Below are positions 1 through 8,823 of a stretch of DNA of 64,000 bases, in pieces (the first letter of the stretch is position 1; every line of letters begins with the position of its first letter). Source of the DNA: Streptococcus thermophilus (GTDB lineage: Bacteria > Actinomycetota > Actinomycetes > Mycobacteriales > Mycobacteriaceae); contig UYIL01000003.1 of NCBI GenBank assembly GCA_900618065.1, positions 124,001 to 188,000 of the forward strand. Direction: 5' to 3'. The notes below the pieces were generated by a model. It saw only the letters and a list, made by a program, of their open reading frames with translations, made no database searches and was not told the DNA's origin. The position numbers and the translations under genes were made by a program.

Positions 1-2
1 CC

Positions 3-494
3 AACAACCAGACCTTCACCTGGCTTTTCTCCGGCGAGGGTTCCGGCGACAACGGGGCGTTGTTTTCCGGTGCCCAGGACTTCACCCGCCGCGGCATTCA
101 ACTCGCGTTGGCGTTGCCTGAGGGTGAGTCGGCCCCACGCCGCTTCGACAGTTTCGTGCCGGAGCCGTTCACGCTGCTGAGCTTTTCGGGTACGTCCGCG
201 GGAGAGGCTCGCGTCTTCGTCGGCTCCCTGTTCGGCCAAACCAGCCCGGTGGAGACGGCCTACCCGGCAATCGGCGCGGAGTTGCGCATCTACCCCGGTG
301 CGGAGTTCGTTTTCATGGTCACCCCAGAGTTCGAGCATGCTCTGTTGGCGCTGTCCGACGGTCTGGTGTTAGAGAACGTCCCTTTGGAAACATCCACCAT
401 TGGGTGCACCCAGCAAGGCGTGAAAACACTCCATATTGTCAATGACTCCGAGGAGTCTGCGCTGGCTATCCTGCTTGGTGGGGAACGCCTATGA
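3..494 (+). CDS. Pirin-family protein, 5' end outside window
   Basis: The frame is open from base 3, so the N-terminus lies upstream of the window and 163 residues are visible. The C-terminal part has the pattern of pirin/quercetin-dioxygenase-like cupins: a beta-rich segment, a conserved 'DG..LENVPL' turn, and a closing ILLGGERL that matches the LLLGGEP-type ending of pirin C-terminal domains. Pirins are bicupins that bind iron and act as redox-sensing co-regulators or quercetinases. The metal ligands would be in the missing N-terminal cupin, so activity cannot be judged. The stop overlaps the ATG of the next gene (ATGA), which suggests translational coupling. The family call rests on overall pattern only. 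Confidence 0.6.
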   Translation, partial: NNQTFTWLFSGEGSGDNGALFSGAQDFTRRGIQLALALPEGESAPRRFDSFVPEPFTLLSFSGTSAGEARVFVGSLFGQTSPVETAYPAIGAELRIYPGAEFVFMVTPEFEHALLALSDGLVLENVPLETSTIGCTQQGVKTLHIVNDSEESALAILLGGERL

Positions 495-1294
495 TCATCA
501 CGTTGTCCATGACCGTGTTGGGCTCGCGACCGGAAATCACGCGTGTCCTCAACGTCGAGGACACCATCGACCTGTCCGGCATGGCCGCGCTTATTGACGC
601 TGCATTCGGTTTCAGCGGCACCTCTGACCACTTCTTCGCCAGTGAGGACGGTGGCACCCGCACCCTTTACACCGACGAGCCGACCGACGGGGAGCTCAGC
701 GAGCACACTCTCACCGTCGCCGACATCGGTGGAATGACCTATTTTTATGACCCTGCAGCGACGTGGGCAGTGGACATCGATGTGCTGGGCACAAGCGAGA
801 TCGACATGCCGTCGCCCATGCTTGTCGACGCATTGGGCCCTGATGTCCTCGAAGCCTGCGGGAGCCCCGACATGATGTCGGCCTTCCACGCCGAGGCCCT
901 CCGTCTTGCCGCCGGTCTTGAACCCGACCTGAAGGTCTCGCCTCTGCTCCTGAGCTTCATGCCGGTGATGAGCCCGGAGCGCTTGGTCGAGCGCCTGTCG
1001 CACGCCCACCACCCCTCCGTAGCTGAGCGCATTGCCTACACGGCGGAGAACCTCTTTCTCACCAACGACGATGAGCTCACCGACGACCCCCGTGCGCCCG
1101 AGATCATCGAAGAATTCGATTCCTTCGTGCAATCGCGGCCCGACCTGCAGCAGATCCTCGACCTGGACCCTAATCCGGAGCGCAACCCGACCCTCATCGC
1201 CGCGATGTCGGAATTCTTTGCAGACCAGGCGAGCGAGTTGACGGAAGAGCCAGAAGATGAGACCGACAACGACGAGAAGGACGAGAAAGACTAA
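491..1294 (+). CDS. pRiA4b ORF-3-like / IS1096 TnpR-like passenger family protein
   Basis: This 267-residue protein has the layout of the plasmid pRiA4b ORF-3-like family: a short beta-rich N-terminal domain, a central segment around MTYFYDPAATWAVDIDV that corresponds to the family's 'YLYDFGDxWxHxI' motif, and a long helical acidic tail ending in a Glu/Asp/Lys cluster. Members occur as passengers of IS1096-type elements and as free-standing genes, and their function is unknown. There is no transposase nearby, so I see no active element. The ATG overlaps the pirin stop by 4 bases. At the 3' end its TAA overlaps the TAG of the minus-strand DUF202 gene, so the two are tail to tail with no spacer. 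Confidence 0.6.
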   Translation: MIITLSMTVLGSRPEITRVLNVEDTIDLSGMAALIDAAFGFSGTSDHFFASEDGGTRTLYTDEPTDGELSEHTLTVADIGGMTYFYDPAATWAVDIDVLGTSEIDMPSPMLVDALGPDVLEACGSPDMMSAFHAEALRLAAGLEPDLKVSPLLLSFMPVMSPERLVERLSHAHHPSVAERIAYTAENLFLTNDDELTDDPRAPEIIEEFDSFVQSRPDLQQILDLDPNPERNPTLIAAMSEFFADQASELTEEPEDETDNDEKDEKD

Positions 1295-1620
1295 GCCTGC
1301 ACCACTAAGTACAGGCCCAGCCCGCCCAGCACAGTCATCCCTAGGGTGATGGTGAAGACGCCGAAGACATTCGCGTCGACACGCTCCTGGCTTAAGCCCT
1401 CGGCCTCCGCGCGGTATTCGGCGCGGTTGCGCACAATGATGAGCATCGCCAGGAGGGCGAGCAGACCCATCGCCCCGAACACAAGCGCTGAATAGGGCCG
1501 TGACCAGCGCAGAAGGGTGAGCGAACAGACCGCCATCGCCAATGCTGTGCGGGTCCACGACATCGCAGTGCGCTCCGGTTGGAGCCCTTCGTCGGCGACG
1601 GGAATGGGGGAGCGGGCCAT
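1291..1620 (-). CDS. DUF202 small membrane protein
   Basis: This is a 109-residue protein with three predicted membrane segments and the DUF202 signature 'ER.A.SW.RTALA' near residues 16-28 (PERTAMSWTRTALA). DUF202/YidH-type proteins are short inner-membrane proteins of unknown function that often occur as tandem pairs, as here. The ATG at 1618-1620 overlaps the TGA of the upstream DUF202 gene, so the two are translationally coupled and may form a hetero-oligomer. The longer upstream reading frame is rejected because it only overlaps the neighbouring gene. Confidence 0.8.
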   Translation of the reverse strand: MARSPIPVADEGLQPERTAMSWTRTALAMAVCSLTLLRWSRPYSALVFGAMGLLALLAMLIIVRNRAEYRAEAEGLSQERVDANVFGVFTITLGMTVLGGLGLYLVVQA

Positions 1621-1997
1621 CAAAACAGCCCGATCAGCACAACCAGGCTGGCCAGCGCGATGCCGAGCCCGAGCAGCGGAACCACCGCGGGCGCTGGCAG
1701 CGGTTTGTTGTGGCGCAGCGCCCGTTCGAGGTGGATCCAGCGCACTGCGGACCCGACCGCGATGAGCATGCCCACGAGGATGAGCACGATTGCAGCTATC
1801 TGGCGCCACTGCTCATCAATTCCGGGCAGGGCGAACGCTTCCAATGCGATGCCGCCCGCGAGAAATGCCAGCGAGCTGCGGGTCCATGCTAAGAACGTGC
1901 GTTCGTTGGCCAGGGTGAAACGCGGATCAGGTTCGTCCCCGTCCGGAAACACGGTGCGCGTGAACCATCCGCGCTGGTCCGGGTTCTTCTCGCTCAT
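1620..1997 (-). CDS. DUF202 membrane protein, first of a pair
   Basis: This is a 125-residue protein. A soluble N-terminus (DGDEPDPRFTLANERTFLAW) leads into the DUF202 motif 'LANERTFLAWTRSSLA', followed by three predicted transmembrane helices (about residues 42-60, 67-87 and 103-125). The function is unknown. The ATG at 1995-1997 sits about 7 bases after a TACACT -10 element on the minus strand, so the mRNA may be leaderless. The pair is divergent from the oxidoreductase at 2028 and shares a 24-base near-palindromic promoter with it. Confidence 0.8.
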   Translation of the reverse strand: MSEKNPDQRGWFTRTVFPDGDEPDPRFTLANERTFLAWTRSSLAFLAGGIALEAFALPGIDEQWRQIAAIVLILVGMLIAVGSAVRWIHLERALRHNKPLPAPAVVPLLGLGIALASLVVLIGLF

Positions 1998-2000
1998 GGC

Positions 2001-2024
2001 CCCCAGTGTAGGGCTACCCTGGGG
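2001..2024. promoter_or_regulatory. Shared divergent promoter in a near-palindrome
   Basis: The only spacer between two divergent genes is 30 bases and is almost self-complementary (ccccagtgtagg / ctaccctgggg). On the plus strand TACCCT (2015-2020) is placed to start transcription at the ATG at 2028. On the minus strand TACACT (2005-2010) is placed to start at the ATG at 1997. Both transcripts would be leaderless. This reading is inferred from spacing alone. Confidence 0.45.
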
Positions 2025-2027
2025 CGC

Positions 2028-2975
2028 ATGAGCACTCTTCTCGTTACTGACAATGGCCCCGAAATCGTCGACACCACCGCCGAGCATGCAGGGGAGGGCG
2101 ACACGCTGATCACCGTGTCCCACTCTTCCGTCAACTACAAGGACGGCATGGCGCTGGCCGGCAACAAAGCCATCGTGCGCGACCTGCCCATCGTGCCGGG
2201 CATCGACGCTGTGGGCACGCTTGACGACGGCACCCTTGTCACCGTCAACGGCTGGGGCATCGGCGAGAAGCGCAACGGCGGCTACACCGAGCAGCTGCGT
2301 ATCGACGCCGACAAGATCACCCGCGTGCCTAAGCGCTTCGACGCGTGGACCGCAGCTGCCATCGGCACTGCTGGTTACACCGCGGCGCTGTCCGTTGTGG
2401 CCTACGAGCGTTTCTCCGCTCACAACAACCCGTCCGGCCCCGTGCTGGTCACCGGCGCAACTGGCGGTGTCGGCTCCATCGCCATCCAGCTTTTGGCCTC
2501 ACGCGGCCACGAGGTCGTCGCCGCCACCGGACGTATCGACGAGTACGGCGACTACCTCCGCGGCCTCGGCGCCGCCGACATCATCGACCGCTCCGAGCTC
2601 TCTGAGCAGGGCAAACCGCTGCAGAAGGCGCGCTTCGCAGGAGCCATCGATTCCGTCGGCTCGACCCCGCTGGCCAATGTTCTAGCCCAGACCAAGTGGG
2701 GCGGCGTGGTCACAGCGTGCGGCCTCGCCGCTGGCGCAGACTTGGAGACCACGGTCATGCCGTTCATCCTGCGCGGAGTGAACCTCATCGGCATCAACTC
2801 CGTCGACGCCCCGTCCGAGCACCGCGACGAAGCATGGAGCCTCCTTGCCGAGTCCCTCGACACCGACAAGCTGGCCACCTACACCGAGACGGTCGACCTC
2901 GAGGGGGCCATCCAGGCCGGTGCTGACCTGCTGGGGGGCAACTCCCGCCACGGCCGCACCGTTGTGGAGATCTAG
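2028..2975 (+). CDS. YhdH/AcuI-type zinc-free quinone/acrylyl-CoA oxidoreductase
   Basis: This is a 315-residue MDR-superfamily NADPH oxidoreductase. The family hallmarks are clear: 'SSVNYKDGMALAG' in the catalytic domain (residues about 35-47), 'PIVPGIDAVGT', and the nucleotide-binding loop 'VTGATGGVGSIAIQLL' (about residue 140). The Cys/His zinc ligands of classic alcohol dehydrogenases are absent. YhdH/YhfP proteins reduce quinones or acrylyl-CoA; the true substrate here is unknown. The full length matches the family (about 320-330). It is transcribed alone from the divergent promoter and ends before a structured convergent spacer. Confidence 0.85.
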   Translation: MSTLLVTDNGPEIVDTTAEHAGEGDTLITVSHSSVNYKDGMALAGNKAIVRDLPIVPGIDAVGTLDDGTLVTVNGWGIGEKRNGGYTEQLRIDADKITRVPKRFDAWTAAAIGTAGYTAALSVVAYERFSAHNNPSGPVLVTGATGGVGSIAIQLLASRGHEVVAATGRIDEYGDYLRGLGAADIIDRSELSEQGKPLQKARFAGAIDSVGSTPLANVLAQTKWGGVVTACGLAAGADLETTVMPFILRGVNLIGINSVDAPSEHRDEAWSLLAESLDTDKLATYTETVDLEGAIQAGADLLGGNSRHGRTVVEI

Positions 2976-3024
2976 ATCAGCATGGACTCGGGCCTAAAGA
3001 CGAGTTAGACTGATCACAAAGGTT

Positions 3025-3079
3025 CCACCCCGCTAAGAAGAGCCCCTTGGCTCTCCGTCTTGAACGGTAGGCGGGGTGG
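3025..3079. terminator. Nested hairpin between convergent genes
   Basis: The outer 9-bp arms CCACCCCGC (3025-3033) and GCGGGGTGG (3071-3079) are perfect complements. They enclose an inner hairpin AGAGCC/GGCTCT (3039-3044 / 3049-3054). It lies between the stops of the oxidoreductase (plus) and the DUF3800 gene (minus), where a bidirectional terminator is expected. There is no T-run on either strand, so a non-canonical terminator or a small structured RNA is also possible. Confidence 0.5.
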
Positions 3080-3082
3080 TCG

Positions 3083-3766
3083 CTACTTTGTGGGTCTCCG
3101 CCAGTACACGCGGTCTCCCTTCTGGAACAGATTGAAGCCATCCCAGTGGACGGCCTCTTTAAGGCGATCTTCGGTGGCAGAATCCTGACGCTCTAACGAT
3201 CGGTACGCAGCCCAGGAGAAGTAGTCCGCAATCTGCCCGTTCAGATCTTGCTTGACTGGGTGGAAAAGCACCCTGTACTTGACCCCAAGTTCGCCCAGGA
3301 TTGGCTTGATCTTCTTCAAGAATGCGTTGCGTTTTTTACCCGTGAGCACCGAATCGAAGATCATGATTACTTGTTGATCCCCGTCATGCACTAAGGCTTT
3401 GCTCACCCAGCGGCCCATAGCGGCGCCGAAGAGGCGAAATAACTCGATCTCATTCTGAAGATTAGGAGCAGCATAGGCTTTATTGATCCACACAGTGTGG
3501 ACCCGTAGACCGTCAAGCCCACAGATCGTATCGACGACCCGCTTCCTTGTCCCTTTAGTGTTCTCCGTCGCGTGGAATTCTAGATCTGCGCTTCCCTCAG
3601 CCATCAGGTCATACTTCAATCGCTGCATGACAGATGCTGTGTAGACCGGATCACGCAGGCATACCGCGGACAGCACGAAATGCTGCGAAGCCTTGGGGCC
3701 GAACTGCATATCCCCCGACTCATCAATGAAGACGAAAAGAGTCGATGTGCTCGTACCTGAATCCAT
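3083..3766 (-). CDS. DUF3800 domain protein
   Basis: This is a 227-residue soluble protein that opens with the DUF3800 motif 'FVFIDESGD' (residues 11-19). It has further conserved acidic positions (FHATEN, IMIFDS, GQIADYFSWA) expected of an RNase H-like fold. DUF3800 proteins are common in mobile and defence islands and are suspected nucleases, but no activity is established here. It lies 9 bases downstream of the VanZ gene on the same strand and is probably co-transcribed. No partner gene typical of a defence system is adjacent, so I treat it as a lone accessory gene. Confidence 0.75.
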   Translation of the reverse strand: MDSGTSTSTLFVFIDESGDMQFGPKASQHFVLSAVCLRDPVYTASVMQRLKYDLMAEGSADLEFHATENTKGTRKRVVDTICGLDGLRVHTVWINKAYAAPNLQNEIELFRLFGAAMGRWVSKALVHDGDQQVIMIFDSVLTGKKRNAFLKKIKPILGELGVKYRVLFHPVKQDLNGQIADYFSWAAYRSLERQDSATEDRLKEAVHWDGFNLFQKGDRVYWRRPTK

Positions 3767-3775
3767 CAGACCTGC

Positions 3776-4300
3776 TTAGTTTTCTCCGGGTCGCCGAGGC
3801 TCACCGGCGAGGACGAGGGAGATGAACAGGAAAACGGCCCCGTACGTGAGACCGATCCAGACCTTGTACATCCGTGAGCCGCACCACTGGGCAATCTTCG
3901 CTCCGACAAAGGCGCCGAGGGTGTTCATGAGGAGGTCGTCGATATCGGAGTACCCCAATGAGAAGACGTACTGCGAGATCTCGATGAGCAGGCTGAACCC
4001 GGCGCCGAGAAGCGTCGCGGCCAGAACCGGGCGGCGTGTGCGTTCAAACAGAATGAACGCGAGCACACCGACCGGGACGAAGAACGCGATGTTTCCGCCG
4101 TACCCGAAGAGCGGCCCGAACCACGACTTCGCCTCAATTAAGTCCGAGAAAGGCGCCAGTGAGATGTCCCGCCGCACTTGATTAGCGGGATCCCACAAAT
4201 ACCCTATGCGGTAAAACGCCTTGAGCATGGTCAACGCGATGACCACGCCTGAGTACGCGGCGAGCGCTCCTGCCGTTGCGCGGCGGGTTGTCACCGTCAC
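3776..4300 (-). CDS. VanZ-family membrane protein
   Basis: This is a 174-residue protein with five predicted membrane segments and the VanZ family core '[18 protein letters not shown] ... [31 protein letters not shown]'. The conserved E-x-x-Q and D-x-x-D-x-x-x-N residues are present. VanZ was named for low-level teicoplanin resistance, but most chromosomal homologs have no known role and resistance should not be inferred. The start is GTG and overlaps the TGA of leuS (GTGA), so it is coupled to leuS. Confidence 0.85.
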   Translation of the reverse strand: MTVTTRRATAGALAAYSGVVIALTMLKAFYRIGYLWDPANQVRRDISLAPFSDLIEAKSWFGPLFGYGGNIAFFVPVGVLAFILFERTRRPVLAATLLGAGFSLLIEISQYVFSLGYSDIDDLLMNTLGAFVGAKIAQWCGSRMYKVWIGLTYGAVFLFISLVLAGEPRRPGEN

Positions 4301-7143
4301 TTCACCACGAGGTTGACCATTCGTCCTGGGACGACGATGGTTTTGACCACGTTCTTGCCGTCGATAAGCGATGAGACGCGCTCGTCCGCAACCGCGATCG
4401 CCTCGATGTCATCCTTGGAGGCGTCGGTGGGGACGTCAACACGCGCGCGGACCTTGCCGTTGATTTGGACGGGGATCTCGACGGTGTCGTCGGTAAGCAA
4501 GCTCTCGTCGAAGGTGGGGAACGGCTCGAACGTGATCGTTCCGGTGTGGCCCAGACGCGCCCAGAGCTCTTCGGCGATGTGCGGCGCGAGAGGGGAGACC
4601 ATCTGCACGAGCGGCTCGACCGTTTCACGTGAAACATTGCCGCCAGACTTCTCGCGTGCCTTGGTCAGGTAGTTGACGAACTCGATGAGCTTCGCCACGA
4701 CCGTGTTGTCGCGCAAGTTCGCGTAATCGTCACGAACGCCGGCGATGGTGCGGTTGAGCTGCTTCGCGTCTTCGTCGGTCATCGGCTCATCGGAAACAGC
4801 GACTTCACCGGTCTCCTCGTCGACTACGAGGCGCCACAGACGCTGCAGGAAGCGGTGCGCACCCACAACGTCCTTCGTCGCCCAGGGGCGGGAGGTGTCC
4901 AGCGGGCCCATCGACATCTCATAAACGCGCAGCGTATCGGCACCGAAATCACGCGCGATGTCGTCCGGAGCCACGGCGTTCTTGAGGGACTTGCCCATCT
5001 TGCCGTACTCCTGCGTGACCTCCTCTCCCTGGTAGAAGAAGCGACCGTCCTTCTCCTCAACCTCCGCGGCCGGCACGTACACACCGCGGGAGTCCGTATA
5101 TGCGTAGGCCTGGATGTAACCCTGGTTGTACAGGCGGCGGTACGGCTCCTTGGAGGTCACGTGGCCCAGGTCGTAGAGCACCTTGTGCCAGAAACGCGAG
5201 TACAGCAGGTGCAACACGGCGTGCTCAACACCGCCGACGTAGAGGTCCACACCACCCGGATCATTCTCACCGTGCTTGGACGGCTGCGGTCCGGTCCAGT
5301 AGCGCTCGTTCTCGATGTCGCACAGCGCCTCATCGTTCGTCGGGTCGATGTAGCGCAGCTGGTACCACGAGGACCCCGCCCACTGCGGCATGACGTTCGT
5401 GTCGCGGGTGTACTTCTGCAGGCCATCACCAAGATCCAGCTCAACCTCAACCCACTCGGTCGCCTTCGCCAACGGGGGAGAGGGCTCCGAATCAGCGTCG
5501 TCCGGATCGAAGGAGACCGGGTTGTAATCCTCCACGTCCGGAAGCTCGACCGGCAGCATCGATTCCGGCAGCGCGTGCGCGACACCGTTATCGTCGTACA
5601 CGATCGGGAACGGCTCGCCCCAGTAGCGCTGACGGGCAAACAGCCAGTCGCGCAGCTTGTACTGGATGCGCTCCACACCCGAGCCCTTCTCGACCAGCCA
5701 ATCAATGGCCTTTTCAATTGACTCCGCCTTGCCCAAGCCGTTGAGGTCCAGCCCGGACTCGTTGGCGGAGTTGATGTGCGGGCCGTCTTCGGTGAACGCG
5801 GCCTCCTCGATATTGCCGCCCTCGAGAACTGGGATGATCGGCAGGCCGAAAACAGTGGCGAATTCATAGTCGCGTTCATCGTGGGCCGGCACCGCCATGA
5901 TGGCGCCCGTGCCGTAACCGGTGAGAACGTAGTCCGCGATGAACACCGGCACCTGCTCGCCGTTGACCGGGTTCACGGCATAGGAACCGAGGAAGACACC
6001 CGTCTTCTCCTTGTTTTCCTGTCGCTCCACGTCGGACTTCGCCGCGATCGCGCGCTTGTACGCTGCGACAGCCTCTGCAGGGGTTTGCTCTCCGTACGTC
6101 CAGCGTGCGTCCACGTTTGCGGGGTAGGAATTGGCCGTCAGTGCGTCGACAAGCTCATGCTCGGGTGCCAGCACCATGTACGTCGCACCGAACAGCGTGT
6201 CCGGACGAGTGGTGAAGACCTCCAGCGGGCCAGCCTCAGACTGGAACGCGACCTCCGCACCGCGCGAACGACCGATCCAGTTGCGCTGCATCGCCTTGAC
6301 CTTGTCGGGCCAATCCAGCAGCTCAAGATCATCGAGCAGGCGGTCCGAGTACGCGGTGATCCGCATCATCCACTGCCGCAGCCGTTTGCGGAACACCGGG
6401 TAGTTGCCGCGCTCCGACCGACCCTCGGCCGTGACCTCTTCGTTCGCCAGCACCGTGCCCAAGCCGGGGCACCAGTTCACCATCGAATCAGAGAGGTACA
6501 CGAGGCGGAACTCGTCAACGGCCTTCTGCTTTTCGACGTCATCCAGCCCGTTGTAATCACGCCCATCCTTTGTGGTGCGCTTCCCGGAGGTGAGTTCGTC
6601 GATAAGCTCCGCGATGGGGCGTGCCTTCTGCTGATCCTCGTCGAACCACGAGTTGAAGATCTGCAAGAAGATCCACTGCGTCCAGCGGTAAAACTCAGGG
6701 TCAGTGGTGGCGACGGAACGGCGTCGATCGTGGCCGAGACCCAGCGCGTCCAGCTGGCGGGTCATGTTCTCGATATTCGCCATCGTGGTCGTGCGCGGGT
6801 GCGTGCCTGTCTGAATGGCGTACTGCTCCGCGGGCAGCCCGAAGGAGTCGTAGCCCAGGGTGTGCAGGACGTTCTTGCCCAGCATGCGGTTGTAGCGCGC
6901 GAACACGTCCGTGGCAATGTACCCCAGCGGGTGGCCGACGTGTAGACCGGCACCGGAGGGGTAGGGGAACATGTCCTGGACATTGAGCTTGTCGGCGGGA
7001 AGTTCGCCGCCGTCAGCGAGGTCGCCGACTGGGTTCGGGGCGTTGAAGGTCCCGTTGTTGATCCAGTACTTTTGCCACTTTTGTTCAATGTCGTTGGCAA
7101 GGCCCGCTGTGTAGCGGAACGCCGGTCCAGTCGCGCTAGTCAT
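4297..7143 (-). CDS. leuS: Leucyl-tRNA synthetase
   Basis: This 948-residue class Ia aminoacyl-tRNA synthetase charges tRNA-Leu. The HIGH motif is HVGH at residues 68-71. The KMSKS loop reads KMGKS at residues 715-719. The CP1 editing domain ([15 protein letters not shown]) removes mischarged amino acids. The C-terminal anticodon-binding domain contains a parS site encoded as N-V-S-R-E-T at nucleotides 4622-4635. The start ATG is 11 bases after the HNH gene stop. No Shine-Dalgarno is visible, but a TAGACT -10 element is placed for a leaderless transcript. No T-box precedes it. Confidence 0.97.
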   Translation of the reverse strand: MTSATGPAFRYTAGLANDIEQKWQKYWINNGTFNAPNPVGDLADGGELPADKLNVQDMFPYPSGAGLHVGHPLGYIATDVFARYNRMLGKNVLHTLGYDSFGLPAEQYAIQTGTHPRTTTMANIENMTRQLDALGLGHDRRRSVATTDPEFYRWTQWIFLQIFNSWFDEDQQKARPIAELIDELTSGKRTTKDGRDYNGLDDVEKQKAVDEFRLVYLSDSMVNWCPGLGTVLANEEVTAEGRSERGNYPVFRKRLRQWMMRITAYSDRLLDDLELLDWPDKVKAMQRNWIGRSRGAEVAFQSEAGPLEVFTTRPDTLFGATYMVLAPEHELVDALTANSYPANVDARWTYGEQTPAEAVAAYKRAIAAKSDVERQENKEKTGVFLGSYAVNPVNGEQVPVFIADYVLTGYGTGAIMAVPAHDERDYEFATVFGLPIIPVLEGGNIEEAAFTEDGPHINSANESGLDLNGLGKAESIEKAIDWLVEKGSGVERIQYKLRDWLFARQRYWGEPFPIVYDDNGVAHALPESMLPVELPDVEDYNPVSFDPDDADSEPSPPLAKATEWVEVELDLGDGLQKYTRDTNVMPQWAGSSWYQLRYIDPTNDEALCDIENERYWTGPQPSKHGENDPGGVDLYVGGVEHAVLHLLYSRFWHKVLYDLGHVTSKEPYRRLYNQGYIQAYAYTDSRGVYVPAAEVEEKDGRFFYQGEEVTQEYGKMGKSLKNAVAPDDIARDFGADTLRVYEMSMGPLDTSRPWATKDVVGAHRFLQRLWRLVVDEETGEVAVSDEPMTDEDAKQLNRTIAGVRDDYANLRDNTVVAKLIEFVNYLTKAREKSGGNVSRETVEPLVQMVSPLAPHIAEELWARLGHTGTITFEPFPTFDESLLTDDTVEIPVQINGKVRARVDVPTDASKDDIEAIAVADERVSSLIDGKNVVKTIVVPGRMVNLVVK
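4622..4635. other. parS centromere site (in leuS)
   Basis: A perfect 14-base palindrome GTTTCACGTGAAAC, flanked by C and A, matches the bacterial parS consensus TGTTTCACGTGAAACA apart from one outer base. ParB (encoded at 38.0-39.0 kb) should bind it. It is read in the leuS frame as V-S-R-E-T. Confidence 0.9.
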
Positions 7144-7151
7144 GGTTAGTC

Positions 7152-7157
7152 AGTCTA
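7152..7157 (-). promoter_or_regulatory. Candidate leaderless -10 element for leuS
   Basis: On the minus strand TAGACT ends 8 bases before the leuS ATG, with no ribosome-binding site between. Its first three bases are the stop codon TAG of the upstream HNH gene. The assignment rests on sequence and spacing only. Confidence 0.35.
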
Positions 7158-8687
7158 ATAGGCGGCCTCCGTCTCTTCAGGCATCGTGTAGGCCTCCGGG
7201 TCAGGCGCATCGAGTTCATCGTCCGGGATCCACTTCGGAGGCACGGGGTCGAAGGGGAACTTCAGGTCATACTGGGCCGCCAGCTTCTCCAGATCTGCTT
7301 GACACTGGCGGTATGCGGACCACGCAGCTTCCCGTTCTTCGCTGAGATAGGGGTCATACGCCACCACCTTGTTTTCGTAACCGTCAAGAATGGCGTGACT
7401 TTTTGCGTGAAAGTGCATTGCCTTCTTCCTCAACCGTTCTACGTCGTCGAGCGTGCGGCGCCACCGCGGGTTGGTGGGGGTGAGGTTCGCCCCGGTAATG
7501 GAGTCGGGGTCGATCCGCTGATACGTTCCGTCGTCGTAAAGCCAGATGATTTCTCCTGTCAGCGCGTCTTGAACGTAGAAGGCACCGCGATCGGTTTTGC
7601 AGTTGTGGTGGTGTTGGCACAGGCAGAAGAGATTGCTCGCGGTGGTGGGGCCGCCTTCGTCCGAGGGGATCCGGTGGTCGAGTTGACAGTTCGTCGCAGG
7701 CTGCGTGCATCCCGGGAAAATGCAGGTTCCGTCGCGCCCGCGGACAAACGCGGCCATGTCGGCCGGTGCGTCGTGGCCCGCCACGACTTTCGTGGCTGCT
7801 GCGTCGAGGTCGATCACAGTTGTGCCGAACTTTTCGGCCAAAAGATGAAGCATGGCGCTTCCCGACGCCCCCGTGTACCCGAACCCCGGGATGAACGACG
7901 ACGAGGACTCGTCCACGCCGCCATCAGCACCCTTCGGCGTGTACGCGTAAATCGTCGCTGTCGCGGCTGGGGTGATATCACCGGTGAGCAGCTTGATAGC
8001 GGCTTCCGCCTGGGTGACCTTCTCTTTCCGTGCTGCTTCATTGATGTTGGAGCGGAGTGCTGCAATGGAGGCATTGTCAGCCGAGAGTGTCATCCATGCT
8101 TCATCGGACCCAGCTGCCCCCGGCCCGAAGTCGATCTGAGGAGCGCCCGGCGTTGTGCGCTTCCGGTTCTTTTTCTTCGCCAGGTCGAAGGCGGCCTCGG
8201 TGTCAAAGTCGCCGACCATTTTGTTCAGCCGCAACGTGATGGTGTTGCGTGCCGGTAGCGCTTGCCGTGTCTTGACAGGGGTGAACATCTCCACCAGTGC
8301 ATCGTCGAAAGCTCCGTAGGCTTCGGGCGGGGCATCAGGTCCCAAGCATCCGATCGCGGCGGCTACAGCGGATAAGCGGTCCAGATCCAACCGCGCCGTT
8401 GCGAGTTGCATCTCTCGTAGACGGGGCAAGCGGCGCAGCGTCTGATACGCGTAGATCCCTTCTTCCGCCGCCCGCTTGTTGATCCCGGCCAGTTGGCTTA
8501 GACGAGCCGTCTCACGGTCGTGGTCACGGTTGCCGAGGATCTCTCCACCCTCGACTTCAGACGGGTCAAAGCAATACTGCTTGAAGATCTTGAGTTGACC
8601 GGCCCGCGCTTCCGCTCCGGCCAGCGCGACGTCATCATCGGGTTTCTCGGTCAGGAAATACGGTTCAGGTCTCGTTCGTCCAGCCAT
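7155..8687 (-). CDS. HNH endonuclease signature protein, DUF222 (13E12 repeat family), copy 1
   Basis: This 510-residue protein has an N-terminal DUF222 region (about residues 30-330) and a C-terminal HNH domain, 'RDGTCIFPGC...CQLDHRIP...GGPTTASNLFCLCQHHHNCK' (written in part), with the Cys pairs and His-Asp-His residues of a zinc HNH fold. 13E12-family proteins are multicopy in Actinobacteria and their biological role is unproven. The ATG at 8685-8687 is chosen because GGGGGGA lies 4 bases upstream; an in-frame ATG at 8714 lacks this. A paralog lies at 21927-23417 with the same architecture. The gene is directly upstream of leuS. Confidence 0.85.
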   Translation of the reverse strand: MAGRTRPEPYFLTEKPDDDVALAGAEARAGQLKIFKQYCFDPSEVEGGEILGNRDHDRETARLSQLAGINKRAAEEGIYAYQTLRRLPRLREMQLATARLDLDRLSAVAAAIGCLGPDAPPEAYGAFDDALVEMFTPVKTRQALPARNTITLRLNKMVGDFDTEAAFDLAKKKNRKRTTPGAPQIDFGPGAAGSDEAWMTLSADNASIAALRSNINEAARKEKVTQAEAAIKLLTGDITPAATATIYAYTPKGADGGVDESSSSFIPGFGYTGASGSAMLHLLAEKFGTTVIDLDAAATKVVAGHDAPADMAAFVRGRDGTCIFPGCTQPATNCQLDHRIPSDEGGPTTASNLFCLCQHHHNCKTDRGAFYVQDALTGEIIWLYDDGTYQRIDPDSITGANLTPTNPRWRRTLDDVERLRKKAMHFHAKSHAILDGYENKVVAYDPYLSEEREAAWSAYRQCQADLEKLAAQYDLKFPFDPVPPKWIPDDELDAPDPEAYTMPEETEAAY

Positions 8688-8714
8688 CGTCCCCCCTGCA
8701 GGTGCGTTCAACAT

Positions 8715-8736
8715 GTATGCGAACATACTTGCATAC
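8715..8736. promoter_or_regulatory. Operator-like palindrome upstream of HNH copy 1
   Basis: GTATGC (8715-8720) and GCATAC (8731-8736) form a perfect 6-bp dyad with a 10-base spacer, centred about 39 bases upstream of the HNH start codon. It could be a repressor operator. The regulator is unknown. Confidence 0.35.
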
Positions 8737-8823
8737 GCACCCGACAACACCGCTCGAAAGAACCCCTCCGTTCGCTTGCCTGTTCGATTCCGATGCCTAT
8801 AAACGCTGGTCATGGGGCCAGTC

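Noticed and set aside
491..1294. Evidence of an IS1096-type insertion from the passenger-like gene
   Set aside because: No transposase, terminal inverted repeats or target duplication are visible; the family also occurs as free genes.
3083..4300. Defence island around DUF3800 and VanZ
   Set aside because: Neighbours are leuS and a metabolic oxidoreductase; no restriction, CRISPR, Abi or toxin partner is adjacent.
5776..6945. 389-residue plus-strand frame
   Set aside because: Antisense to leuS.
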